From Erwinia tracheiphila (GTDB lineage: Bacteria; Pseudomonadota; Gammaproteobacteria; Enterobacterales; Enterobacteriaceae): a stretch of 64,000 bases of DNA. Under the pieces are notes generated by a model. The model did not search any database, had not been told where the DNA came from, and was given only the letters and a program-made list of their open reading frames with translations. Position 1 is the first letter of the stretch. Every line of letters starts with the position of its first letter. Both the position numbers and the translations under genes were made by a program. Below are positions 40,137 to 49,495 of the stretch, piece after piece. Where the stretch lies: contig NZ_CP089932.1 of assembly GCF_021365465.1 (NCBI RefSeq), positions 2,356,001-2,420,000 of the forward strand, given 5' to 3'.

Positions 40137-40147
40137 TATCTGCAATC

Positions 40148-40474
40148 GACCCTGTAAATAATTCTGTGTAACTGCCACCACGTCAAAGGTGAACGCTCAG
40201 GCGGTCACCGAACTCAATAATAAAGCGGCTCATCGCCAGCCGACAGTTCTGGATCGGCATACTCCATTTTTTCGATGCCGACTGGATTGCCAGGTAAATA
40301 ACCTTTCGCACTGAGTCATCCGTCGGGAATACCTTGCGTTTCTTAATGGCGGCACGGATCACGCTGTTCAGCGACTCAATGGCATTCGTGGTGTAGATAG
40401 CTTTTCGGATGTCAGACGGATAGCCGAAGAACGTATTGAGGTTTTCCCCGTGCGCACGCCAGCTTTTGCTGATT
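40148..40474 (-). mobile_element. Second IS256-type element, 3' fragment (copy i)
   Basis: This element differs from the one at 3123. The terminal repeat starts GACCCTGTAAATAATTCTG. The minus strand encodes the transposase C-terminus (HGENLNTFFGYPSDIRKAIY, TTNAIESLNSVIRAAIKKRK, ending FIIEFGDRLS-like). It stops exactly at the IS481 end at 40475, after GCTGATT. It is nearly identical to 41725-42051. Confidence 0.88.
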
Positions 40475-41672
40475 TGTATTCGTCGCGACGTGATCTGACA
40501 CCGGACCCTGCAAGGTTGGGGGTTACCGGTTTTGATATGGGTGTCTAATCCTTAAACAAAACGCGAGTTAACTCTCATGCTGCATACTCACAATCCCATC
40601 ATCAAACACAAAGCCGGCCTGCTCAATCTCGCCGAAGAACTTGGTAACGTATCAAAAGCCTGCAAGATTATGGGCGTGTCGCGCGACACGTTTTACCGTT
40701 ATCAGGAACTGGCTGCTGAAGGTGGCATCGATGCACTGGTTAACCAGAACCGCCGGGTTCCCAACCTGAAGAACCGCGCCGACGAAGCCACTGAACGCGC
40801 GGTTGTTGAATATGCCGTTGAGTTCCCGGCCCCCGGGCAGCACCGGACCAGTGATGAGCTGCGTAAAAAAGCGTGTTTACCTCCGGCAGCGGCGTGCGCG
40901 CCATCTGGCAACGACACGACCTGGAGAACTTCCGTAAACGCCTGAAGGCACCAGAGGAAAAGCTCGCCAGAGAAGCCATCGTGCTTACCGATGCCCCAAT
41001 CGCCGCGCTGGAGAAAAAGGCGCATGATGATGAGGCCAGCGGCGAAATCGAGACGGCTCATCCGGGTTATCCCGGGTCGCAGGACACCTTCTGTGCTGGC
41101 AATCTGAAAGGGGGGCCGTATCTGCCCGCAGACGTTCGTGGATACGTACCCGAAAGTGGCACACTGCAAGCGGTATACGAGTAAAACGCCGATCACTGCC
41201 GCCGACCTGCTAAATGATCGGGTACTGCCGTTCTGTGAGGCTCAGGGGCTGCCGATGCTGAGAATACTGACCGACAGGGGAACGGAGTACTGTGGTAAGG
41301 TGGAGCCGCATGATTACCAGTTGTATCTGGCCATCAACGATATCGACCATACGAAAACAAAGGCGATGTCCCCACAGACCAACGGCATCTGCGAGCGCTT
41401 CCATAAAACGATTTTGCAGGATTTTTATCAGGTTACGTTCCGCAAGAAGTGATATGGGGACCTGGAGAGCCTGCAGGCAGATCTGGACAACGGGTTGTGG
41501 CATGACAATAATGAGCGAACTCATCAGGGAAAAATGTGCTGCGGGCGAACGCCAATGGCCACGTTACTTGATGGAAAACGGGTCTGGGCAGAAAAGGATC
41601 TGAACCGGATGTAATCTGACAGACACCTGTATAAATAACCGGTAACTGTCAGATCAGGCCTGAGCTAGTACA
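40475..41672 (+). mobile_element. IS481-family element, full length but degenerate, copy 3
   Basis: Both ends are present (TGTATTCGTCGCGACG on the left, CTAGTACA on the right; 1,198 bp). The transposase starts at 40577 but is frameshifted near 40870 (one G missing in AAAAAAGCG), again near 41110, and stopped by TGA at 41450. The left flank GCTGATT is the same target as that of copy 4, but the right flank (GTTTAACG) does not match, so rearrangement followed insertion. Confidence 0.9.
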
Positions 41673-42044
41673 GTTTAACGCCAGAGCTGGCCGCTGGTTG
41701 TATGACTGATTCACACCACAGGACGACCCTGTAAATAATTCTGTGTAACTGCCACCACGTCAAAGGTGAAGGCTCAGGCGGCCACCGAACTCAATAATAA
41801 AGCGGCTCATCGCCAGCCGACAGATCTGGACCGGCATATTCCATTTTTTCGATGCCGACTGGATTGCCAGGTAAATAACCTTTCGCACTGAGTCATCCGT
41901 CGGGAATACCTTGCGTTTCTTAATGGCGGCACGGATCACGCTGTTCAGCGACTCAATGGCATTCGTGGTGTAGATAGCTTTTCGGATGTCAGACGGATAG
42001 CCGAAGAACGTATTGAGGTTTTCCCCGTGCGCACGCCAGCTTTT

Positions 42045-42051
42045 GCTGATT
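42045..42051. repeat. IS481 target duplication, left
   Basis: GCTGATT is repeated at 43253-43259 across IS481 copy 4. Joining the flanks rebuilds the IS256 transposase segment DKYPQISKSW. Confidence 0.85.
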
Positions 42052-43252
42052 TGTACTAGCTCAGACCTGATCTGACAGTTACCGGTTATTTATACAGGTG
42101 TCTGTCAGATTACATCTGGTTCAGATTTTTTTCTGCCCAGACTCGTTTACCATCAAGTAACGTGGCCATTGGCGTACGCCCGCAGCACATTTTTCCCTGA
42201 TGAGTTCGCTCATTATTGTAATGCCACAACCAGTTGTCCAGATCCGTTTGCAGGCTCTCCAGGTCTTCGTATAACTTCTTACGGAACGTAACCTGATAAA
42301 AATCCTGCAAAATAGTTTTATGGAAGCGCTCGCAGATGCCGTTCGTCTGCGGAGACATCGCCTTCGTTTTTGTATGGTCGATATCGTTGATGGCCAGATA
42401 CAGCTGGTAATCATGCTGCTCCACCTTACCACAGTACTCCGTTCCCCTGTCGGTCAGGATCCTCAGCATCGGCAGTCCCTGAGCCTCGTAGAACGGCAGT
42501 ACGCGATCATTGAGCAGGTCTGCGGCGGTGATCGGCGTTTTACTCGTATACAGCTTGCAGTGTGCCACTTTCGAGTACGTATCCACGAACGTCTGCTGGT
42601 AGATACGACCCACACCTTTCAGATTGCCCACGTAGAAGGTGTCCTGCGACCCGAGATAACCCGGGTGAGCAGTTTCGATTTCTCCGCTGGCCTCGTCATC
42701 GTGGGCCTTCTTCTCCAGCGCTGCGATTTGAGCGTCGGTAAGCACGATGCCTTCTCTGGCGACCTTTTCCTCAAGTGCCTTCAGGCGTTTACGGAAGTTC
42801 TCCAGGTCGTGCCGTTGCCAGATGGAGCGCACGCCGCTACCGGAGATAAACACGCCTTTTTTACGCAGCTCATTACTGGTCCGGTGTTGCCCGTGGGCCG
42901 GGAACTCAACGGCATATTCAACAACAGCGCGTTCAGTGGCTTCGTCGGCGCGGTTCTTCAGGTTGGGGACGCGGCGGTTCTGGTTAATCAGCGCATCGAT
43001 GCCGCCTTCAGCAGCCAGTTCCTGATAACGGTAAAACGTGTCGCGTGACACGCCCATGATCTTGCAGGCTTTTGATACGTTACCGAGTTCTTCGGCGAGA
43101 TTGAGCAGGCCGGCTTTGTGTTTGATGATGGGATTGTTAGTATGAAGCATGAGAGTTACCTCGCGTTTTGTTTAAGGATTAGACACCCATATCAAAACCG
43201 GTAACTCTCAACCTTTCAAGGTCCAGTGTCAGATCAAGTCGCGACTAATACA
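42052..43252 (-). mobile_element. IS481-family element, intact copy 4
   Basis: This is the only complete copy with an open transposase: 1,201 bp, ends TGTACTAGCTCAGACCTGAT and, from the other side, TGTATTAGTCGCGACTTGAT, flanked by a 7-bp direct repeat GCTGATT. It could be the source for the other copies at 2430, 33640, 40475 and 46789. Confidence 0.93.
42110..43150 (-). CDS. IS481-family transposase, intact
   Basis: This 346-residue DDE transposase starts MLHTNNPIIKHKAGLLNLAE. The N-terminal helix-turn-helix includes NVSKACKIMGVSRDTFYRYQ. The integrase core has aspartates in QTFVDTYSKVA and RILTDRGTEYCG and the glutamate in TNGICERFHKTIL, followed by WLWHYNNERTHQGKMCCGRT. It moves its own element and could act on the degenerate copies in trans. 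Confidence 0.93.
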   Translation of the reverse strand: MLHTNNPIIKHKAGLLNLAEELGNVSKACKIMGVSRDTFYRYQELAAEGGIDALINQNRRVPNLKNRADEATERAVVEYAVEFPAHGQHRTSNELRKKGVFISGSGVRSIWQRHDLENFRKRLKALEEKVAREGIVLTDAQIAALEKKAHDDEASGEIETAHPGYLGSQDTFYVGNLKGVGRIYQQTFVDTYSKVAHCKLYTSKTPITAADLLNDRVLPFYEAQGLPMLRILTDRGTEYCGKVEQHDYQLYLAINDIDHTKTKAMSPQTNGICERFHKTILQDFYQVTFRKKLYEDLESLQTDLDNWLWHYNNERTHQGKMCCGRTPMATLLDGKRVWAEKNLNQM

Positions 43253-43891
43253 GCTGATTTGTGGATATTTGTCATCCCATTCTTCGGCGAACGCATCCAG
43301 CGCCATCCGTGCGGCCGCTTCTGTTGGTGCCTGATAAACGGTTTTCAGCCCGCCCGTGACCGCTTTGTAGTCCTTCCACGCCACGTATTTCAGGCGGTTA
43401 CGCACCATGTGGATGATGCACAGCTGGATGTGAGTCTGCGGATAGACGCTGTTTATCGCATCCGGGAAGCCCTTCAGGCCATCCACGCAGGCAATCAGGA
43501 TGTCCTGAAGGCCGCGATTTTTAAGTTGCGTCAGCACGTTCAGCCAGAACTTTGCACCTTCATTTTCAGCCAGCCACATCCCCGGAAGCTCTTTCCGGCC
43601 TTCGGTATTGATGCCCGGCGCCAGGAACACCGCTTTGTTAATCACGCTGCCATTCTGACGAACCTTAACAACAATACAGTCCAGATAAACAATGGGAGTA
43701 TCGACGATTTCCCGCGTGGTCATGCCTTTGGCATACAAGGATAAAATCTGGCTGTCCATCTGCGTGATACGCGTCTGATTCTTCTTAATCAGCTGAGGTT
43801 CAAAGGTATTTTCCCGGTCGCGCGGCGTGTTTAGCCCGATTTCACCGTCGTCGCACAGCAGCGTTTTCGAAGAGCACTCACAATCGCTCAT

Positions 43892-44328
43892 TTGTGGCGT
43901 CTTCAGTGTTTAATTATCTTTGCATCGTAGCGCGACGCGTGTGAGAGACGGCTTTGCATCAGGCTTAATCCTTATCATGGGCAGTCAGGTATCCGTGTGC
44001 CAATCTATTCAACAGGGTGCACGTTTGTAGTAACCAGCGAGTTGTGTCAGAGAAATGCAGATTTTCATCTGCTTAGGTTCAGTTATGCAATGATGTAGCA
44101 TCGGTCGAAGATCCCTTTATCTGGCTGGCAGAGCCGAGTGCGCTTACCTGAAGATAATCTGAAAAAAATGCTCACATTTTTCGCAGTAACCCATGTCCTG
44201 CTTCGCTGAATTTGTGCTCTCATCGTTGTCCCAACTGCTCAATGTGCTTTCAAATCCGCTCTGTTGTGGCTTTTTTTGTAAGATTTGTGTTAAAAAATCT
44301 GCAGGCAATTTAACCTGGAGCCGCTGAC
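43892..44328. other. Stretch without genes before the cupin gene
   Basis: About 440 bases show no supported coding frame. The IS256 transposase start and left terminal repeat are missing here. GGAG at 44316 precedes the cupin start. Confidence 0.4.
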
Positions 44329-44745
44329 GTGGAAAAAAATCAAGTCGAATGCCGTTTAGTTACCCCGCAACCCGTAGCTGAAGGGGTACAGGGGCTGATT
44401 TATCAGCAGGGAATCTCGCGCCATACCACCGGTGCCCAGGGAATTCATATGCAACTGGCGCTGATCCCGCCGCATTCTCAGGCGCGGGCGCACAAGCATG
44501 AGCATCATGAAACGTCTATCTACGCGCTAAAAGGCACGACCCGCGTTCGCTATGGTGAAAATTTACAGCATGATCTGGAGGTGCCGGAAGGCAGCTTTTT
44601 GTATATCCCGGCTAATCTGCCGCATCTTCCTTATAACAACACCGATACCCAGGCGACGGTGGTGATTTCCCGAACCGATGCCTGTGACCCGGAAAGCGTT
44701 GTAATGCTGCCGATGCTGGACAGGGATGTACTGGCTGGTGGTTGA
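44329..44745 (+). CDS. Cupin-domain protein
   Basis: This 138-residue single-domain cupin starts at a GTG with GGAG 9 bases upstream. The metal-binding motif is HKHEHHETSIYALKGTTRVR near residues 61-80 and the second cupin motif GSFLYIPANLPHLPYNNTD near 95-112. It is probably a small metal-binding enzyme or sensor; the substrate is unknown. Upstream is IS debris; downstream an imperfectly understood hairpin. Intact. Confidence 0.8.
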   Translation: MEKNQVECRLVTPQPVAEGVQGLIYQQGISRHTTGAQGIHMQLALIPPHSQARAHKHEHHETSIYALKGTTRVRYGENLQHDLEVPEGSFLYIPANLPHLPYNNTDTQATVVISRTDACDPESVVMLPMLDRDVLAGG

Positions 44746-44777
44746 GTGAAAAGCAACGGGAACGTTAGCTTAATCAG

Positions 44778-44805
44778 CCCACAACAGCTTTTTATCTGTT
44801 GTGGG
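44778..44805. other. 10-bp hairpin after the cupin gene
   Basis: CCCACAACAG pairs perfectly with CTGTTGTGGG across CTTTTTAT, 33 bases after the cupin stop. There is no T run after it on either strand, so it is at best a weak or Rho-assisted terminator or an mRNA-end stabiliser. Confidence 0.45.
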
Positions 44806-45174
44806 ACTGGGTCCTCAGAATAATGAAATAGATAAGCGTCGTGATTAATAACAAACGGTGTCCTCTCCGGGCTTGATTGGGTGCGCGTTATGCCTGGAGA
44901 GGGAATCAATTCTGCACTGATTGAATAAAGCGCTGAACTATCGTCAGCGTTTGAGCGACGGAAAAATATGGAAAATTGATGGATTTCGCATTACCCAGCC
45001 ATTGTTAAGGGTGTTTTCCTGTTACATTTTTTTAACGTCATCTGCTATTATTGCTTTTGCTTCGTGTGGGCGCGCAGCGTGCCAACCTCAATGATCTGCT
45101 GGTCCGTTCAGACTGTCTTATTTCGTCAGTTATCGGTTTACCCGGAATAACATTCCATCAAAGGAATACGAACC

Positions 45175-46131
45175 ATGTGGAAGCGTTCGCTGTTACTTCT
45201 CTTTGTTTTTGCAGGCATGAACACCAGCGCCCGCGCAGTGCCCCTCACAGTAGGGTTTGCTCAGGTTGGTTCGGAGTCTGGCTGGCGGGCGGCAGAAACC
45301 CGTGAAGCCAGTATTCAGGCCAGCAGGCGGGGCATCAGGTTAAAAATAGATGACGCGCAGCAGAAGCAGGAAAACCAGATCAATGCGGTGCGTTCCTTTA
45401 TCACTCAACACGTTGATGCGATATTTATCGCGCCTGTTGGGCAATCCGGCTGGGACGGCGTACTGACGCAGGCCAAAAAAGCCAGGATTCCGGTTTTTCT
45501 GCTTGGGCGTCCCGTTGTGGTTCAGGATAAATCCCTTTATCTGTCTCTGGTAACCGCTGATAACGTCTACGAAGGCAAGCTGATAGGCGACTGGCTGGAG
45601 AAAACGCGGTCTGGCAAGCCCTGTAATGTGGTGGAATTGCAGGGTACGGCAGGTGCCAGTGCGGTGACTGATCGCCAGAAAGGTTTTGCCGATGCTATTG
45701 CCTCCGCACCTCATCTCAGGATTATTCGAAGTGAATCCGGCGACTATACCCGAAGCGGCGGTAAAGCGGTGATGGCGCGTTTTATTCACGCAGAAAATAA
45801 CGGCAAAAATATCTGTATGGTGTTTGCGCATAACGATGATATGGCACTGGGCGCCATTGAAGCGATAAAAGAAGCAGGGCTGACGCCAGGCAAAGATATC
45901 CTTATCGGTTCCATTGACGGCGTACCGGATATCTATCGGGCAATGCTGGCAGGGGAAGCTAATGCTACCGTTGAACTGACCACCAATATGGCTGGGCCAG
46001 CTTTTGATGCGCTGGAGAAATTCAAAAAAGACGGCACGCAACCCGCCAGAATCATTAAGACTGATTCACGCCTTGATTTGCCTGCCGATGCTCAGTTCCA
46101 GCTAAACCGCCGATCGGGAATGGGTTACTGA
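45175..46131 (+). CDS. YtfQ-like periplasmic sugar-binding protein
   Basis: This 318-residue protein has the same length as E. coli YtfQ, the galactofuranose-binding protein. It starts MWKRSLLLLFVFAGMNTSAR with a signal peptide cleaved after ARA. Shared segments include VGFAQVGSESGWRAAETREA, QKQENQINAVRSFI, SLVTADNVYEGKLIGDWLEK and NICMVFAHNDDMALGAIEAI. No ytfR/ytfT/yjfF partner genes are nearby, and an araA fragment lies next to it, so it may be the survivor of a pentose transport cluster and may bind arabinose instead. Confidence 0.85.
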   Translation: MWKRSLLLLFVFAGMNTSARAVPLTVGFAQVGSESGWRAAETREASIQASRRGIRLKIDDAQQKQENQINAVRSFITQHVDAIFIAPVGQSGWDGVLTQAKKARIPVFLLGRPVVVQDKSLYLSLVTADNVYEGKLIGDWLEKTRSGKPCNVVELQGTAGASAVTDRQKGFADAIASAPHLRIIRSESGDYTRSGGKAVMARFIHAENNGKNICMVFAHNDDMALGAIEAIKEAGLTPGKDILIGSIDGVPDIYRAMLAGEANATVELTTNMAGPAFDALEKFKKDGTQPARIIKTDSRLDLPADAQFQLNRRSGMGY

Positions 46132-46385
46132 CCTGTTGACCCCCTGGCAATTTAACATACGTATGTCACCGCTGTCTGGAGACGCTGCCCCGCGTGCTGA
46201 CTGACAGCGTGGCCTGACGATGTGCCAGGCTATAAGATTGCTGACCGGAAGTCTGATGGGCTTTTCATGCGGGGTGGCTTTCAGACACGGCGTTATAGCA
46301 GGTGGCACCGGACGACAACCCTGCTGCGTTGGTCAACAGGGTTCACAGAATTGCCCGCTCGCATGGCAGGCAATGCCAGGCACCG
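46132..46385. other. Gene-free spacer
   Basis: About 250 bases with no recognisable gene lie between the binding-protein gene and the araA remnant. Confidence 0.4.
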
Positions 46386-46790
46386 TCAGCCACCGCGCTG
46401 ATTGAGCCGACAAAAGGCGTCGTTCCAGCGCAGTGCATCTCTAAAACCGTGCAGCGTGGTCGTATCGTCAATCACCAGAACCTCAATGACGTGCATCTCA
46501 CCGTACCGACGCATATCGTCCGTGGTCAGCGCCTGGCTGAACACGGACGATATGCGCCGCCTGCCAATATCCAGCTTTCCGATGCGGTTGCCAGCCGAGG
46601 GCTGTGCCTTCCACAGCGCACGGGCCACCGGCAGTTTGGGCAATGCCCCTGGTTGCTCAATCGCATCGACCACATTGACCAGCAGCCGGAAACGATCCCC
46701 CATATCGATGACGCTGGCGTGGAGAAAATCAATCTTGCCGGGTCTGCTTTACCGCCGATCCCCAGATACTGGACGTCAATCAGTGTGTGC
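46386..46790 (-). pseudogene. araA: araA, 3' fragment of L-arabinose isomerase
   Basis: The minus strand encodes the last ~135 residues of L-arabinose isomerase: YLGIGGKADPARLIF, then after a frameshift near 46705 IDMGDRFRLLVNVVDAIEQP, LPKLPVARALWKAQPS, FSQALTTDDMRRYGEMHVIE, VIDDTTTLHGFRDALRWNDA and a stop at 46386. The first two thirds of the gene are missing and are replaced by an IS481 fragment. Arabinose use through this locus is lost. Confidence 0.85.
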
Positions 46791-47249
46791 TTAATGATCG
46801 GGTACTGCCGTGTGAGGCTCAGGGGCTGCCGATGCTGAGAAGACTGACCGACAGGAGCACAGAGTACTGCGGTAAAACAGAGCAACATGATTATCAGCTC
46901 TGCCCGGCCATCAACGATATCGACCATACGAAAACGAAGGCGATGTCACCGCAGACGGACGATATCTGCTAGTGCGTCCATAAAACCATTTTGCAGGAAT
47001 CTTATCAGGTTACGTTCCGCAAGAAGCGATATACAGACCTGGAGAGCCTGCAAATGGATCCGGACAACGGGTTGTGGCATGACAATAATGAGTGAACTCA
47101 TCAGGGGAAAATGTGCTGTGGGTGTACGCCAGTGGCCAGGTTACCTGATGGAAAACGGGTCCGGGCAGAAAAGGAGCTGAACCAGATGTAATCTGACAGA
47201 CACCTGTATAAATAACCGGTAACGGTCAGATCAGGTCTGAGCGGGTACA
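46789..47249 (+). mobile_element. IS481-family element, 3' fragment copy 5
   Basis: This fragment holds the last ~140 codons of the transposase (LNDRVLP, MLRRLTDRSTEYCGKTEQHD, INDIDHTKTKAMSPQTDDIC) with several frame and stop changes and the right end CGGGTACA at 47249. It begins directly at the araA remnant. Confidence 0.88.
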
Positions 47250-47389
47250 CTCAACATTTGCTGCTTTTGCTAAGGCAGTGTGATCCGACCTCAGTTACGG
47301 CAAACGTTTTCAGGCTATCTTGTCAGTGCCCCATCTTGCACGCACTAACGCTGGTTTGCGGATTTATGGCGAGAAACTTATCGCACTTT

Positions 47390-47680
47390 TCACTGGTCAG
47401 TCTCTGTTAGCCTGGTATTTGACAGATTTACCCTGGTCAGATCCACATTGAAAAGATCAGCACCGATTAGATTTGCATCTGAAAGGTCTGCTTCTGTCAT
47501 ACAGACATTAAAAAGAATCGCATCGCGCAAATTGGCATCGCTAAACTTTGCTCTTGTTAAGTTAGCATCTTGAAGGTTTGCTCCAGCAAGGTCTGCGCCT
47601 GCCAGGTTTGCCTCAGCAAGTTCTGCACCTGAAAGGTTTGCTCTTGCGAGGTTTGCCCCAAACAAATTTGCACTTTCCAT
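47390..47680 (-). CDS. Pentapeptide-repeat protein
   Basis: This 96-residue protein consists almost wholly of A(D/N)Lxx repeats (MESANLFGANLARANLSGAE through LFNVDLTRVNLSNTRL), predicted to form a short right-handed quadrilateral beta-helix of about four coils. Such proteins may mimic DNA or act as scaffolds, but this one is short (QnrB-type proteins are ~215 residues) and may be a fragment. Neighbouring DNA is AT-rich and gene-poor. Confidence 0.7.
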   Translation of the reverse strand: MESANLFGANLARANLSGAELAEANLAGADLAGANLQDANLTRAKFSDANLRDAILFNVCMTEADLSDANLIGADLFNVDLTRVNLSNTRLTETDQ

Positions 47681-48191
47681 AATGCATGGATATAGTTTGC
47701 CAGATGTTTTTATAGAGAAATAAATATGTTATGTTGTTAGTGTTTGGGTATTTTAATTTTTAACATTTTCTTCCTGAACAGGATTGGTAAAAAATGATTT
47801 TAAAATTAACTGTTATGTTTAGTAACGACTGCACTATTACAGAGGAAATGTCCTGAGCGCAGGAGGCTTCTCAGTAATATAAGTTGTCTATAAAATTACT
47901 TTCGAATTAACGCTATATGACCATTTGCTGATTTAAATTGTAATCAGAAAATTAATTTCATTAACATGCTTGCATGATAGATGGTGAAATATAATGTTAA
48001 TTTATTTTTATTCTCCGATAAACGAGTTTACTATGATGGTTAATAAAAAACAATGTCTGTTCGGTATTAAAAAACCTGTTTTGATTTGAAACACTACACG
48101 AAGAATATTTTTAAGCAATCGTGGATTTATGGGTTTATTCACTATGGCCTCAGCTTCATGGCCTCAGCTTCGTTATTCTGCTGCACAAAAA
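47681..48191. other. AT-rich stretch without genes; 14-bp tandem repeat
   Basis: About 510 bases are strongly AT-rich with no supported gene. At 48144-48171 ATGGCCTCAGCTTC occurs twice in succession, another short perfect tandem duplication. Confidence 0.6.
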
Positions 48192-48213
48192 AACTGCCGC
48201 GCAGGCGGCAGTT
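48192..48213. terminator. Bidirectional hairpin terminator of add
   Basis: AACTGCCGC pairs perfectly with GCGGCAGTT across GCAG, with a run of A before and T after, so it works on both strands. It lies about 100 bases past the stop of the minus-strand add gene. Confidence 0.85.
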
Positions 48214-48309
48214 TTTTACGTTGCTGTGTGGCAGTGATGACTATCCGTATTGCTTTCATCTGCGTGTGGATGATTGTGTCTCGCAGAATGGTGCCATCTG
48301 GAATTTATA

Positions 48310-49278
48310 TCAGCCCGCTACTTTGGCGCGGATTGCCTGCTTTTCTTTTTCGCTCAGAAAAGCAATTTTCAGTCCGTTGTCCTGTACTGTGTGGATCTGA
48401 GCCCGGCAGAATCCCGCAGCCGGGGTCACGACCTGATATTCATGCGCCAGTTCGATGCCTTGAATCGCCGGATCGCTGGTATTAATGGTGGCGAGGATGC
48501 CGTGATTGAGGAAGGCTGCAGGCGGGTGGTAGGCGAGAGAGGCGACAGTGCTGGTCTGAATATTAGAGATCAGGCAGGAAGTCCATCAGCGCCGGATCTT
48601 CAACCGCATTTACGCCATGACCAATGCGTTCGGCACCCAGCTTGCGGAGCGGCGGCCAGACGCTGTCCGGCCTGGCTGCTTCCGCAGCATGGACGGTAAT
48701 ACGGGAACCTGCATCTCACCCGTGGTTGAAGTGGCTGAGAAACTGGCTTCCCGGAAAACCCCGCTCATCACCAGCCAGATCCAGCGCGGTGATGCCGTCA
48801 CGGTGCGCCAGCAGTGCTTCCAGCCTACGCAGGCAGGCTTCTTCACCAAAGGTGCGGCTCATAATGCCAGTCAGACGCACATCAATATCATGCTGCTGGC
48901 AGCCAGCACGGATGCCATCAATGACCGCTTCAACCACGCCCGCTATCGGCAGATGATGAGCCATCGCCATATAGCTGGGGGAAAACCGCGGTTCTGTGTA
49001 GTGAATTCCCGTGAGGGCGGCGTCCTCAAGGCTTTCCAGCGACACGCGGTGGAATACATCCAGAGAACCCGGTATGTTAACGCCAAAGTCCAGTTTGTGC
49101 AGGAAGTTAACCAGATCCGGTTCGTTTTCAGTGACCTGAACATGTGGAAGCAGTGTTTCCAGCGTGCTGGCAGGGAGAGTAACTTGTACTGACGGCCCAG
49201 TTCTAAAATGGTTTGCGCACGAATGTTGTCATCAAGATGGCGATGAATATCGGCAAGGGAAAGCTGGCTGTCAATCAT
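48310..49278 (-). pseudogene. add: add, adenosine deaminase (decayed)
   Basis: The gene opens at 49278 with [20 protein letters not shown] (the usual HLDGNIR has D for G) and [10 protein letters not shown]. After a frameshift near 49190, segments [40 protein letters not shown] and [13 protein letters not shown] follow, and the end reads [18 protein letters not shown] to a stop at 48310. Several frameshifts between 48700 and 48400 destroy the rest. Adenosine deaminase converts adenosine to inosine; the product cannot be made. Confidence 0.9.
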
Positions 49279-49495
49279 GCGGAGGCACCCGGTTGTTCTC
49301 GGTAAAGTGCATAAGAGTATAAAAACATTCTGGGCTGATCTGCCAGAACATTGCGCGATCGGTGGGTTAACTGCGGGTTATTTGAACCGGTTGTTGTGGG
49401 TATAAAGAGCAAACAAAATCAGTGTGCATAGCACAACATACTTTATACAAACCGCTTTTTATCTCCTGTGGTCATACAGCTGATTGACTGTTGGT

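Larger units (their letters stand above)
37538..40147 (+). mobile_element. Mu-like prophage remnant, early region
   Basis: A run of small plus-strand genes in the order found in the early region of Mu-like phages: a DUF3164 protein, small unknowns, a MazG-like protein, a DUF2786 protein, gemA and mor. The transposition genes A and B, the repressor, and all late genes are absent. The left edge follows the LysR gene directly and truncates the first gene; the right edge is cut by an IS256-type element at 40148. It is a defective remnant. Confidence 0.85.
41725..43891 (-). mobile_element. Second IS256-type element, copy ii, interrupted by IS481
   Basis: The transposase N-terminal part lies at 43260-43891 (LNTPRDRENTFEPQLIKKNQ, TREIVDTPIVYLDCIVVKVR, ACVDGLKGFPDAINSVYPQT, ending DKYPQIS) and the C-terminal part at 41725-42051. 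Between them sits IS481 copy 4. The IS256 copy had already lost its first ~60 codons and about 38 internal codons after TREIV, so it was dead or dying before the insertion. Only the right terminal repeat (41725) remains. Confidence 0.9.

Noticed and set aside
42320..43048. 242-codon plus-strand ORF
   Set aside because: It is antisense to the intact IS481 transposase and has no family features.
44778..44805. Rho-independent terminator after the cupin gene
   Set aside because: The stem is perfect but neither strand has a T run after it, so it is listed only as a hairpin.
47975..48005. Possible dif site (GGTGAAATATAATGTTAATTT)
   Set aside because: It shares only part of the right half with the XerCD consensus and lacks the GCGCATAATGTATA left half.
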